Origin: Shewanella seohaensis
GTDB taxonomy: Bacteria > Pseudomonadota > Gammaproteobacteria > Enterobacterales > Shewanellaceae
Direction of reading: 5' to 3'
DNA: 64,000 nucleotides
NCBI RefSeq assembly: GCF_025449215.1
Contig: NZ_CP104900.1
Span: 2,170,001-2,234,000 of the forward strand
Position numbers and translations under genes: made by a program. Positions within the stretch are counted from its first letter, which is position 1, and each line of letters starts with the position of its first letter. Below are positions 37,816-46,399 of the stretch, piece by piece. Below the pieces are notes generated by a model. That model searched no databases. It saw nothing but the letters and a program-made list of their open reading frames with translations, and had not been told where the DNA came from.

Positions 37816-38280
37816 CTACTTTAACTTGAGTCGTAATTGTTCTATCTGCCTATCGATAGACGCAACCTGTGTATCTGCTTGCTGCGCCACAGCCGACATT
37901 TCTTGCGCTAAGCTTTGCTCCCAAGTCGCACCCGCAAGATTGTTATTGGCGTAACTTCTATCGTTTCTCAGCTCGACAATACGTTTATCCCTTTGGTCGA
38001 TAATGAGTTTTCGGTCGTTTTCTAGTTTAGTGATTTCACGGCTAATGCGTTGTTTATCAATAAAATCGCTAATTTCTTGTTTTTTATCCGAGTGAGTAAC
38101 AGCGTTTCCGTGGGCAATATCAGGGCCTTTAACCACGCTACCGACGCCGCTGAGATCTACGGGTTGGCTATTTTCATCACAGGGATCGGCCTGATATTTT
38201 CCGTCGGCACATTGGTATACGGCGGCATTGGCCGAAAAAGGCAGGATAAGTGTAATTAGCCATAATGATTTTCTGTCCAT
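37816..38280 (-). CDS. DUF4124-domain exported protein
   Basis: This protein of about 154 residues has a signal peptide (MDRKSLWLITLILPFSANA) and then 'AVYQCADGKYQADPCDENSQ', a typical DUF4124 start with two Cys. The second half is a long charged coiled coil (from 'KQEISDFIDKQRISREITKL' to the C-terminus). An ATG at 38292 is a possible alternative start. The function is unknown. Confidence 0.82.
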   Translation of the reverse strand: MDRKSLWLITLILPFSANAAVYQCADGKYQADPCDENSQPVDLSGVGSVVKGPDIAHGNAVTHSDKKQEISDFIDKQRISREITKLENDRKLIIDQRDKRIVELRNDRSYANNNLAGATWEQSLAQEMSAVAQQADTQVASIDRQIEQLRLKLK

Positions 38281-38292
38281 AGAACACCCCAT

Positions 38293-38659
38293 TGTCGATT
38301 TTGGCTAGATTACTCTGTCGCGGTGTAAAAACCAACCGCGAGGTCGTGGGGCTTGACCCACACTCGAATTCCAATAAGCCTTTGGTATGGCAGATGGTCT
38401 GTTATCAACAATTAAGGCATGCCATGAATTTAACAATGGGTTTTTTGTTAGCTCTTGGAGTCTTGTTAAATCCTCTTAAAGGCTAAAACAACGTCGTGGG
38501 GCTTCACCCCACACCCGACCAAGGAGGACTGCTCGTCCTATCCTCCTTGGATGCTCCAAGACGCTCCTCCGGAGTTGAAAGCCCCTTGTGCTCATTGCCA
38601 AATTTGCTATCGCTTCCGAAGGATGCGTCCCTGCACCTGCGAAAGCTAGCTCGCCATAT
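38293..38659. other. Palindrome-rich non-coding region left of the IS110 element
   Basis: No gene is supported; small ORFs here are random. The motif GTCGTGGGGCTT occurs twice (38343 and 38494), the second time inside a hairpin GTGGGG-CTTCA-CCCCAC (38496-38512). A stronger hairpin follows at once: CCAAGGAGGA (38519-38528) and TCCTCCTTGG (38541-38550). I suspect a dispersed repeat family, but the family is not identified. Confidence 0.6.
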
Positions 38660-38671
38660 ATGGACCCATCC

Positions 38672-38916
38672 GGTTTGCAAGACATTCGATATCAATTTTG
38701 AGAAGAGTTCATTGCACCCATATATTCGGCCTGTTATTGAGGGATTCCTCTGGCCCTGATGGATATCTGCTTCTACTGTCCTTATCATCCCTGCGGCTTT
38801 ATTATGAGCCTATGCCGAGCTAAGGTTTTCAGTAGATCAGTCTGACTGTCTCATCATCAATTCAAGTGTCTTAGCAACTTGCTGGTTGGTTAATTATTAA
38901 CGTTTATTGAATCTAT
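38672..38916 (-). ncRNA. Candidate bridge-RNA region of the IS1111-like element
   Basis: In IS110-family elements a non-coding end of the IS is transcribed into a bridge RNA that pairs with target and donor DNA. In the IS1111 group this segment lies after the transposase, which is where this 245-base non-coding stretch sits. I place it by position only; loops matching the flanking DNA were not worked out. Confidence 0.35.
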
Positions 38917-39939
38917 TCAGCACGATGCTGGAAGTCGATATTCTTCGTCATGCGCTGCGATAACCCATGCCATTCTCGCGAGTTTATTGGCGACGGCCAC
39001 ACAAGCTCGGTTAAAGCCTCGGCGCTCTGCTAACTGGATTGCCCAGCAACTAAACTTATCTTGCTTATTCTGGCTGTGTTGCAACACCGCTCTGGCGCCG
39101 TGAATGAACAGGGTGCGTAAATACGCATTTCCCCGCTTGCTTATCCCAAGGAGGTTATCTTTACCTCCGCTACTGTGTTGCTTGGGAACCAAGCCGCACC
39201 AAGCTGAAAAGTGCCTGCCATTAGTGAAGTCTTTACCATCATCAGCGGCGGCATAAAAGGCGGTAGCAGTGACAGGACCAATACCAGGGATAGTCTCTAA
39301 ACGCTGGCAAATCACATTGTTTTTCGTTTCGGTGAGTACTTGAGCATCACAACCCTTAAGCCGTTTTTCTATATCACTAAACTCTTCATATAACTGATAA
39401 AAAATGGCCCGACCTTTGGTAGTCAGCGCATTAGTTTCGTTAGCCAAAATCTCAGGGAACTGTACTTTAAAAGCCGATTTACTTTTGGCTATCACGATGC
39501 CGTATTCTGCTAACATGCCTCGCACTTGGTTGATTAAGGCTGTTGATTGCTTAGTTAATCGTTCCCGCATACGGTGGAGCAATTGCACATCTTGCTGCTC
39601 GACGCTTTTAGGTTTTACAAACCGCATGTTGGGTCGCTGCGCAGCTTCAGCGATGGCTAAGGCATCGTTATAGTCATTTTTGTTACCTTGCCGAAAAGGC
39701 ACGACAAATTGAGGAGCAATTAACTTGACGCTGTGGCCCAACAGCTCAAATTCTCTGGCCCAGTAATTTGCGCCACTACAGGCTTCCATCACGATCAGAC
39801 AAGGCTCAATTTGAGCGAGAAAGGGCTGCAAGTCTTTGCGTCTAAGCATTTTCTTTTTGAGTACCTTGCCTGCTTTATCGACACCAGCAGCATGAAAAAC
39901 AGACTTTGCGATATCTAAACCGATTGTAGTAATCTTCAT
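38917..39939 (-). CDS. IS110/IS1111-family transposase
   Basis: This 340-residue DEDD transposase has the N-terminal RuvC-like domain with 'TIGLDIAKSVFHAAGVD', 'PCLIVMEACSGANYWARE' and 'GNKNDYNDALAIAEAAQRPN', and the C-terminal Tnp_20 domain with 'LETIPGIGPVTATAFYAAAD' and 'FSAWCGLVPKQHSSGGKDNL' followed by the Ser region 'ISKRGNAYLRTLFIHGAR'. The frame is complete, so the element may be active. Confidence 0.94.
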   Translation of the reverse strand: MKITTIGLDIAKSVFHAAGVDKAGKVLKKKMLRRKDLQPFLAQIEPCLIVMEACSGANYWAREFELLGHSVKLIAPQFVVPFRQGNKNDYNDALAIAEAAQRPNMRFVKPKSVEQQDVQLLHRMRERLTKQSTALINQVRGMLAEYGIVIAKSKSAFKVQFPEILANETNALTTKGRAIFYQLYEEFSDIEKRLKGCDAQVLTETKNNVICQRLETIPGIGPVTATAFYAAADDGKDFTNGRHFSAWCGLVPKQHSSGGKDNLLGISKRGNAYLRTLFIHGARAVLQHSQNKQDKFSCWAIQLAERRGFNRACVAVANKLARMAWVIAAHDEEYRLPASC

Positions 39940-40022
39940 AGGTGGACCCGTCCTCTTTCTGATGAGTTTTAGCGACTACATCGTGGCCCATTGCGAGGCC
40001 GATTAAAAGTGGATGGGTCCAT

Positions 40023-40355
40023 TCCATTATCCATGGCAAGACTCTCGCAATTTGTCTATTCGCCCCGCGGCAACTCCGAGGGGAAGTGTATTCTGTTACG
40101 TCGGAGTTAACTGTTAATCCCAAAAGATTCAAGCATATTAAAACGTTGCCGCGATAGCACCGAGATTTGCTAAGCCGAATTCGATTGTGGACGTGACCTT
40201 CGATGATATGGATATCATCGTAGAGCCGCCATGGATGGCTTCACGGCGTGTCACGGAAGCAATGGAATTCGGCGTATCCGCAACGAGATCAGAAGTGCTT
40301 GGATAAAGCCTTATATTTTCAACCTAACCTTCTTTCATCCCAGCTCTGCAAACAA
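40023..40355. other. Non-coding region with a nested inverted repeat
   Basis: No gene is supported. CCGAATTC (40175-40182) and GAATTCGG (40265-40272) form the ends of an approximately 98-bp imperfect palindrome that also pairs ATTG with CAAT and GACGTGAC with GTGTCAC inside. Its centre holds CGATGATAT-GG-ATATCATCG (40201-40220). Like the left flank of the IS, this appears to be a palindromic repeat unit. Confidence 0.55.
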
Positions 40356-40387
40356 AAACAGCCGCATATATTTGCGGCTATTTTTGA
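40356..40387. terminator. Terminator downstream of panP
   Basis: The arms AGCCGCA (40360-40366) and TGCGGCT (40373-40379) are flanked by runs giving TGTTTTTGTT on the minus strand and ATTTTTG on the plus strand. It is the likely 3' end of the panP transcript. Confidence 0.8.
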
Positions 40388-40436
40388 TTAACACTCTGTA
40401 TTTAAATGAGATTTAAAGCTTAAGCTAAATCACTCG

Positions 40437-42085
40437 CTATTCATTGACCATAGCTAATAGCGCAGGTAAGAACTCTTTATCTAAAGCAGCAATTTCACCT
40501 TGCTCGATAAGCACTTGATTAAGGATCTCATGGCTAGTCAACGGATTAGCTAATACCACGCGAAACACCACTGTGGGTTGTCTAAAGTAGCGGGCGGGTT
40601 GAATGCGGGTGCGGGAGACAAAGGATTTACCCTGTTCGCGTTGGTGTTTTTGAATAAATTGGGTTAGACCATCGAGCAGCTCATTAAAGCGCGCGAGTTT
40701 GGTCTTATCGCCTTGTTGAATCGCCACTTGCATGGCCGCCTGCACATTCGCAGGAACATAACGATAGGTGAGCAGGCACAGCTCTGGCGCTGTGACTAGC
40801 TCAAAGTCAGGGTGTGCGTCGATTTGCTCGGCAAAATAACGGGCTTTTTCAAGGCTGTTATTGATCAGGATTTCGTAACCATCGCGGCCAATAATCTGCA
40901 AACAGGCGTGCACTAACATCGCCATGCCGGGGCGTGAGCCTTCAAGCGTTTGGCTGCCTAAATCCTTAGAGCCTCGGCGCAGAATATATTCGGCGTGGTG
41001 GGCAATGGCATGGGCAAACTCTGGGTTTTTAAATAACACCATGCCTGCGCCCATGGGGACATACATTTGCTTATGGGCATCGATGGTGACTGAATCTGCG
41101 AGTTCAATACCATCGAGTAAGTGTCGGTATTTATTGGATAATAAGCTTGCGCCGCCCCAAGCCGCATCCACATGGAAGTGGCAGTTTAGCTCAGTTGCTA
41201 AGGCGGCAAGTTCGCGCAGTGGGTCGATATTGCCCGTCTCGGTAGTGCCTGCCACCCCAACAATCGCCATGACTTTAATGCGTTTATTCGCCAGTTCAGC
41301 GGCGACTTCGCGCATTTTGGCAACGTCAACTTTGTTATTGCCATCGGTAGGGATGCTGATGATATTGTCGCGACCGATACCGAGCAGATCGACGGCCTTA
41401 CCTAAGGAGTAGTGGCCGCGCTCGGAGACCAGAATCGCTAAATCATCGAAGCCATAGTGGCGCAGCGCCTTGATTAAGCCTTCGCGGGTCACGCCTTTAA
41501 AGTCGCCATCGGCCTTGAGTAATTGGTTGCGGGCAATCCACAGGGCGGTGATGTTAGCCACTGTGCCGCCGGAGCAAAATGCGCCGAGGGAATGGTTGGC
41601 GCTGTGCATCCAATTACGATAAAAATCATCGTGTTGAGCGTAAATCAAATGGTGCATCATGCCGAGCACTTGGCGCTCAAGCGGCGTAAAGGCTTTGGAG
41701 GTTTCGATTTTGACCAAGTTTTGATTCAGCCCCACCATCATCTTCGACAGTGGCAACACGAAATAGGGCAGTGCCGAGGTCATATGGCCGATAAAACTGG
41801 GCGCCGCCGTATGCACCGAATGCGCGACGAGATTCTGCATGATTTCGTCGGTGTAGTCGGAGACAAAACGCGGCTGGCTTGGAATTTCAAAGGCTTGAAA
41901 ATCGGTCTCGATTTCGGAGAGCGGCTTTTCTAGCGCGGCAATGCTGTCACCCAAAAAGCCCGCTAAGTCCTCGGAAAGCTTCTGCTCGATAATGCTTAAA
42001 GTGGATTCCGCATCTTCGGGCACAGTGAAAATTCGCATCAAACTGTCTTCGGATGCGATGGCTTGGCGAGGAGTTTTTGGGTCAT
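40437..42085 (-). CDS. panP: PanP-like PLP-dependent aspartate 1-decarboxylase, N-terminal frame break
   Basis: This group II PLP decarboxylase is thought to make beta-alanine from aspartate in Vibrio and Shewanella in place of PanD. The main frame (40437-42041, 534 residues) contains 'LGAFCSGGTVANITALW', 'FHVDAAWGGASLLSNKYRHL' and the PLP-Lys motif 'SVTIDAHKQMYVPMGAG'. The true start is probably the ATG at 42085: adding one T to the five-T run at 42074-42078 joins 'MTQKTPRQAIASEDSL' to 'MRIFTVPEDAESTL', giving about 549 residues. Older annotations call such proteins glutamate decarboxylase. Confidence 0.88.
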
Positions 42086-42260
42086 GGGGCTTGCCGTCTA
42101 TTAATTCTTATAGTGAAACCGCAAAGGTGATTAAGAGTATAACCAAATACATGGCGCTTAAACCCGTTTACGGATTACCAAAAAGGGAGCTCACTTTACT
42201 GCAAGGCCTTTTAGGCATCAAGCACTAAAACACCGCCTAAGTCTGTGCTTGGGTTATAGA

Positions 42261-42289
42261 ATAAACAAAGGCGCTATGAATAGCGCCTT
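42261..42289 (-). terminator. Terminator downstream of the glycerate kinase gene
   Basis: The nine-base arms AAGGCGCTA and TAGCGCCTT (42268-42276, 42281-42289) are followed on the minus strand by TTTGTTTAT. It lies 50 bases after the glycerate kinase stop codon. Confidence 0.8.
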
Positions 42290-42338
42290 GGGTGTGTGTC
42301 GTTAGCTATCTAAACGCTATCGGTACGCTAAGGTAAAG

Positions 42339-43484
42339 TTAACATTTGCCCAGCATCAAGACGGCGCCAATATTACGGGCGGTATTGATCAGATTCGTTT
42401 TGGCGTTAGCCAGCACATCGTCCAGCGGACTTAAATGTGGAATGATGGGGAAAATCGCCGCCATACCTTGCTCAAGTACCGCATTAGCATTGTCGCCAAG
42501 GCAACCCGCAATCCCAATGGTCGGAATGTTTTGCAGCTGCGCTTGCTTCAATACACCCATCGGGGTCTTGCCAAAGATTGTCTGGCCATCGATTCGGCCT
42601 TCGCCGGTGATGACAAGATCCGCGCCGCGAATTTTGTCAGCTAGTCCTACCGTTTGCATCACAATCTCAACACCGGGTTTAAGCTCGGCGCCTAAAAAGG
42701 CCATCACGCCAAGTCCCATTCCGCCTGCCGCGCCCGCGCCAGCTTGATTGCGGTGATCGGTGACGCCGCTTTGGGCAATCACATCGGCATAGTGACTTAG
42801 TGCTGCATCTAAGGTGCTCACCATCTCGGGTGTTGCGCCTTTTTGCGGGCCAAATATGGCCGAGGCGCCACGCTCGCCACACAGCGGATTATCGACATCG
42901 CAGGCCACTTCAAAGGTGCATTCTTTCAGTAGTGGATGGGCGTTGCTCATATCGATACTGGTAAGCTGAGCAAGTGCTGAGCCACCTGCACTTAAGGTTT
43001 TACCTTGTTTATCCAGCAGTAAAATATCCAGCGCTTGGGCCATACCTGCGCCGCCATCGTTGGTTGCACTGCCGCCTAAGCCTAAAATAATGTGTTTTAT
43101 CCCGCGATTGAGCGCATCACAAATCAGCTCGCCCGTACCATAACTGGTGGTGAGCAGCGGGTTACGCTGGTCCCTTGGTACATGGTGTAAACCCGAGGCG
43201 GAGGCCATTTCAATCACCGCAATCGTGCCTTTGGCTTGCTGGCCTAAAATGCCGTAATGGGCTTTGACTTTAAGGCCGAGTGGCCCCATGACCTCTAAAT
43301 TGACAATGCTGCCGCCAGTGGCGTCGACCATAGATTGCACTGTGCCTTCGCCACCATCGGCGACGGGGATTTTGACAATCTCACAGTCTGGGATCACTTG
43401 TGTTAAGCCTTGTTCGATCGCATTAGCCACATCGAGTGCGCTTAAGCTCTCTTTAAAGGAATCGGGGGCGATAACTATCTTCAT
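42339..43484 (-). CDS. Glycerate kinase (GlxK/GarK family)
   Basis: This 381-residue type II glycerate kinase phosphorylates D-glycerate to 2-phosphoglycerate. It opens with the family signature 'MKIVIAPDSFKESLSALDVA' and contains 'IPVADGGEGTVQSMV', 'HIILGLGGSATNDGGAGMAQ', 'GAGAAGGMGLGVMAFLGAEL' and 'VITGEGRIDGQTIFGKTPMG'. It lies 58 bases after the GntP permease and is the last gene of that transcript. Confidence 0.94.
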   Translation of the reverse strand: MKIVIAPDSFKESLSALDVANAIEQGLTQVIPDCEIVKIPVADGGEGTVQSMVDATGGSIVNLEVMGPLGLKVKAHYGILGQQAKGTIAVIEMASASGLHHVPRDQRNPLLTTSYGTGELICDALNRGIKHIILGLGGSATNDGGAGMAQALDILLLDKQGKTLSAGGSALAQLTSIDMSNAHPLLKECTFEVACDVDNPLCGERGASAIFGPQKGATPEMVSTLDAALSHYADVIAQSGVTDHRNQAGAGAAGGMGLGVMAFLGAELKPGVEIVMQTVGLADKIRGADLVITGEGRIDGQTIFGKTPMGVLKQAQLQNIPTIGIAGCLGDNANAVLEQGMAAIFPIIPHLSPLDDVLANAKTNLINTARNIGAVLMLGKC

Positions 43485-43542
43485 TCAAAATCCTACAGCT
43501 TTTTGGGCGCACGGATGCGCCCAAGGATGAGAAAAGTGCGGC

Positions 43543-44901
43543 TTAGAGCAGCACTAAGCTTAGTACATACACGGTCAGCATTGCGGTAACGCCTTGGATA
43601 AGGGTCGCCATGGTTTGTGCTTTATAGGCTTGTTTAACGCTCATGCGGCTAAATTGAGTTACCACCCAGAAGAAGCTGTCGTTAGCGTGGGAGACTGTCA
43701 TGGCGCCAGCACCAATCGCCATTACGGTTAACACGCGGCCCATATCACTGCCAAGACCAATATCGCCCAGCATAGGCGCGACTAAGGCCGAGGTTGCCAC
43801 TAGGGCGACGGTGGACGAACCTTGCGCCGATTTCAGTGCGGCGGCGACGATAAAGGGCATAAAGATACCCACCCCTAGCGCCGACAGTGAGCTACCTAGG
43901 TAGTCGCCAATTGGTGTGGCTTTTAAGACGGCACCGAAGGCACCACCGGCACCGGTGATCAAAATAATTGGGGCTGCGGCAACTAAACCTTGGCTGATGC
44001 GCTCGCTAAATTCGGCAATCTTGTTATCGCTTTTCAGTAACAGCAGTGACAGGAACAGACCGATAAGCAGGGCGTTAACGGGTTGGCCAAGGAAGACTAA
44101 CAGACTGAATAGGCCTTCTTTGCCCAGTGGTGCAGACGGGAAGTTGGCGATAGAGCCTAAGCAAATTAATAGGATAGGCACAAAAATCGGTGCAAATGCC
44201 TTTAATGGGCTAGGGAGTGTGCCATAGCTTTGTTTTAAGGCTTCAAAATCAGCAGCTTGAGCTTTGAGTTCTTCTGCACCTTCGCCATCGGGCTCAACAC
44301 TGGCAAAACGGTTCGCCCATAACATCCCCGCAAGCGCGGCAACGGCAGCAACAAATAAGCCGACACCAATCACTAGGCCTAAATTGGACTCTAGCCCTAA
44401 GTTACCTGCCGCGGCGATAGGGCCTGGTGTGGGCGGTACAAAGGTGTGAGTGGCATACAGGCCTGTGGCTAACGCCACGCTCATGGACACGCTCGAAACC
44501 TTCATGCGGTTGGCCATGGATTGTTTAAGCGAGTTTAAGATCACGAAACCCGAGTCACAAAACACCGGAATCGACACTAAATAGCCGATGATGGACATAG
44601 TGAGTGTTGGGAAGCGTTTACCCAAGACTTTGATCACCACGTCCGCCATGGTAATGGCGGCGCCGCTCTTTTCGAGGATGATACCGATAATGGTACCTAA
44701 CACGATTACCAGACCGATATAGCCGAGGATATTACCAAAGCCTGTGGTGATGGTTTTGGCAATATCGCCACTCGGTAAACCGTAGGCGAAGGCGGCGATA
44801 AAGGCGGCCAGAATTAAGGTTAAAAACGGATGGAGCTTAAATTTTGAGGTCGCGATAACAATAAATGCAATCACGCCGATGAGGATGAGCACGAAGTTCA
44901 T
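43543..44901 (-). CDS. GntP family permease, probable glycerate transporter
   Basis: This 452-residue protein has about twelve to fourteen transmembrane segments. GntP-family features include 'TGFGNILGYIGLVIVLGTII', 'FCDSGFVILNSLKQ', 'VPPTPGPIAAAGNLG', 'AAPIILITGAGGAFGAVLK', 'SAQGSSTVALVATSAL' and 'HANDSFFWVV'. With a glycerate kinase directly downstream and a CdaR regulator upstream, D-glycerate is the likely substrate, although family members also carry gluconate. GGGAAA lies before the ATG. Confidence 0.92.
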   Translation of the reverse strand: MNFVLILIGVIAFIVIATSKFKLHPFLTLILAAFIAAFAYGLPSGDIAKTITTGFGNILGYIGLVIVLGTIIGIILEKSGAAITMADVVIKVLGKRFPTLTMSIIGYLVSIPVFCDSGFVILNSLKQSMANRMKVSSVSMSVALATGLYATHTFVPPTPGPIAAAGNLGLESNLGLVIGVGLFVAAVAALAGMLWANRFASVEPDGEGAEELKAQAADFEALKQSYGTLPSPLKAFAPIFVPILLICLGSIANFPSAPLGKEGLFSLLVFLGQPVNALLIGLFLSLLLLKSDNKIAEFSERISQGLVAAAPIILITGAGGAFGAVLKATPIGDYLGSSLSALGVGIFMPFIVAAALKSAQGSSTVALVATSALVAPMLGDIGLGSDMGRVLTVMAIGAGAMTVSHANDSFFWVVTQFSRMSVKQAYKAQTMATLIQGVTAMLTVYVLSLVLL

Positions 44902-45073
44902 ATGTTTTCCCGTTCAGTCTTGGCTGAAGTTCTTAAGTGGTTTTGGCTGTTTTTGTAGGGCGCGGTCTTTATTTGATCCCAAGTCCAAATAAAGGCTGCT
45001 TTAAGGTCAGCCTATTATTGAACACTGTCAATTGAATAGCTTTGGGTAAATCGACGGAATTACGGGCGGAAAT

Positions 45074-45109
45074 GGCCCTTATTTTGTGCGTGCGCACAAA
45101 ATAAGGGCC
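45074..45109. repeat. Perfect 36-base hairpin upstream of the GntP gene
   Basis: The sixteen-base arms GGCCCTTATTTTGTGC (45074-45089) and its exact complement (45094-45109) surround the loop GTGC. No T-run follows on either strand, so it is not an ordinary terminator. It lies between the catalase-like gene and the GntP promoter region, and could be an operator or a transcript-processing structure. Confidence 0.75.
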
Positions 45110-45167
45110 GTGAAATCGAATGTAATGCTAAGAATATTGTTGAACCAACGCGAGCAGCGAGTAGCGC

Positions 45168-46164
45168 TTATTGACGACGGATAAAAGACTCGACATATGC
45201 CGCGGTGCGGGCATTGAGGATGGGGTCGTCCGACGCTGCTATGCCTTTGGGGAGGAGCAGAGGATTAAAGATGCTTTTATCACATTGTTGCACTTGAGGA
45301 TCGCTGTCGCGCTTGCCATCAATCACCACTTGGCCGACGAGAATGCGCGGGCGGTTTTCGGGCCAAAGCACTGTGGGGTTATTAATCTCATCGCCTTGTT
45401 CCGCTAACTGAATGTACAGATCCCACTTGGCAGGTTGAGACTGAATTCGCTTGAGCAACTCAGGCTTGAGAAAGTCATCACCAAGCTGTGCCAACGCTTG
45501 CTGGGTGAGGGCTTGCGTGCCCGCGACGGGTTCGAAAATCCATTTACCCGCAATGCTGTTATTTTGCTTGTCGGTAAACAGAAAACTGTTCACCCCAAAG
45601 TACTGGCTATTGGCAAAACTCGGGCTCGGCGGCAATTGTTTTAAATAGTCGAAAAAGGCCTTGGCATCGGGCTTATTATCGATAAGCCATTGTTTACCTT
45701 CGGCGCCTTGCTTGCTCTTGGTTTGGAACAGATAAAAGTCCTCTAGGTTACTGGCAAAAAACATCGGCACATTGGTGGTGACAAAGTTGAGGTTTTCCCG
45801 CTCGCCATCGATTTTTAATGACATAAAGCGCCCCGGGGTTTTATCGGACAGCTTAGGATTAGTGCCGCCGAGGGAAAAACGGGCGGTCACTTTGATGGGA
45901 TTTTGATTAAAAAAGGAATGTTGAGTGAATCGTGCAATTGGGGATTGGGGGCAAAGTAACCCGAGGTACAAAACCCTTTTGTATGATTACGCAGTTTCAC
46001 TTTTTACCCGCTTCGCGACTCGCTGCATCTGGCGTGCCGTTTACTGCATCTACTAATTCTGGAATGGTACGCTCCGCCGCGCTGGCAAGTGGGGCGACAA
46101 ACACTGAGCCGACCATTAGGCACGCTGTGGCGAGTGAGCTGAGTTTGGCATGATATGGCTGCAT
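45168..46164 (-). pseudogene. Periplasmic catalase-family peroxidase, broken by two frameshifts
   Basis: An ATG at 46164 starts a signal peptide ending near 'VAPLASA|AERT' and then 'IPELVDAVNGTPDAASREAG'. Adding one T in the five-T run 46001-46005 gives 'KKVKLRNHTKGFCTSGYFAP', and adding one A in the six-A run 45909-45914 continues to 'NIPFFNQNPIKVTARFSLGG' and 'DKTPGRFMSLKIDG'. Together with the distal frame this is a catalase-related (SrpA-like) peroxidase of about 332 residues. Its Arg-Asn-His and Arg-Phe-Ser segments correspond to haem-pocket regions in this family. Both breaks are homopolymer losses. The gene sits between cdaR and the glycerate genes, an unexpected neighbour. Confidence 0.78.
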
Positions 46165-46399
46165 GGATTTCCTTCCTTAACAATTTAACCGTATGGGTGT
46201 CTTGTGCATTGATAGGAAAGGACGAGGCGAAATTATCTTTCACTCATTTTGTGAATATCTGGCAGAGGACGGCAGAACTAAGCAATGACTGCAGGATTAA
46301 GCCTGAGCTTGTATGAGTGAATACCATCGCTAATTTCAATTTATTCATTGAGTTAACGCTTGCTGATGTTGAGTCTTACGCTAGTGGTGATATGGGGCA
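46165..46399. other. Intergenic gap, nothing recognised
   Basis: This gap between cdaR and the catalase-like gene should contain the promoter for the latter. No gene, hairpin with T-run or repeat was seen. Confidence 0.4.

Larger units (their letters stand above)
38660..40022 (-). mobile_element. IS110 family, IS1111-like insertion sequence
   Basis: The transposase ORF (38917-39939) lies between perfect 12-bp inverted repeats ATGGACCCATCC at 38660-38671 and GGATGGGTCCAT at 40011-40022. Such short (subterminal) inverted repeats, and a longer non-coding segment on the 3' side of the transposase (about 245 bases), are features of the IS1111 subgroup. The true ends may lie a few bases outside the repeats and cannot be fixed without an empty site. 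A partial repeat copy occurs at 39943-39953. Confidence 0.82.

Noticed and set aside
39943..39953. Third copy of the IS110 inverted-repeat motif (TGGACCCGTCC)
   Set aside because: It has one mismatch, lies inside the element directly upstream of the transposase start, and is in direct orientation to the left repeat, so it is not taken as an end.
40924..41412. Plus-strand 162-residue ORF opposite panP
   Set aside because: Antisense shadow of the conserved decarboxylase, without family similarity.
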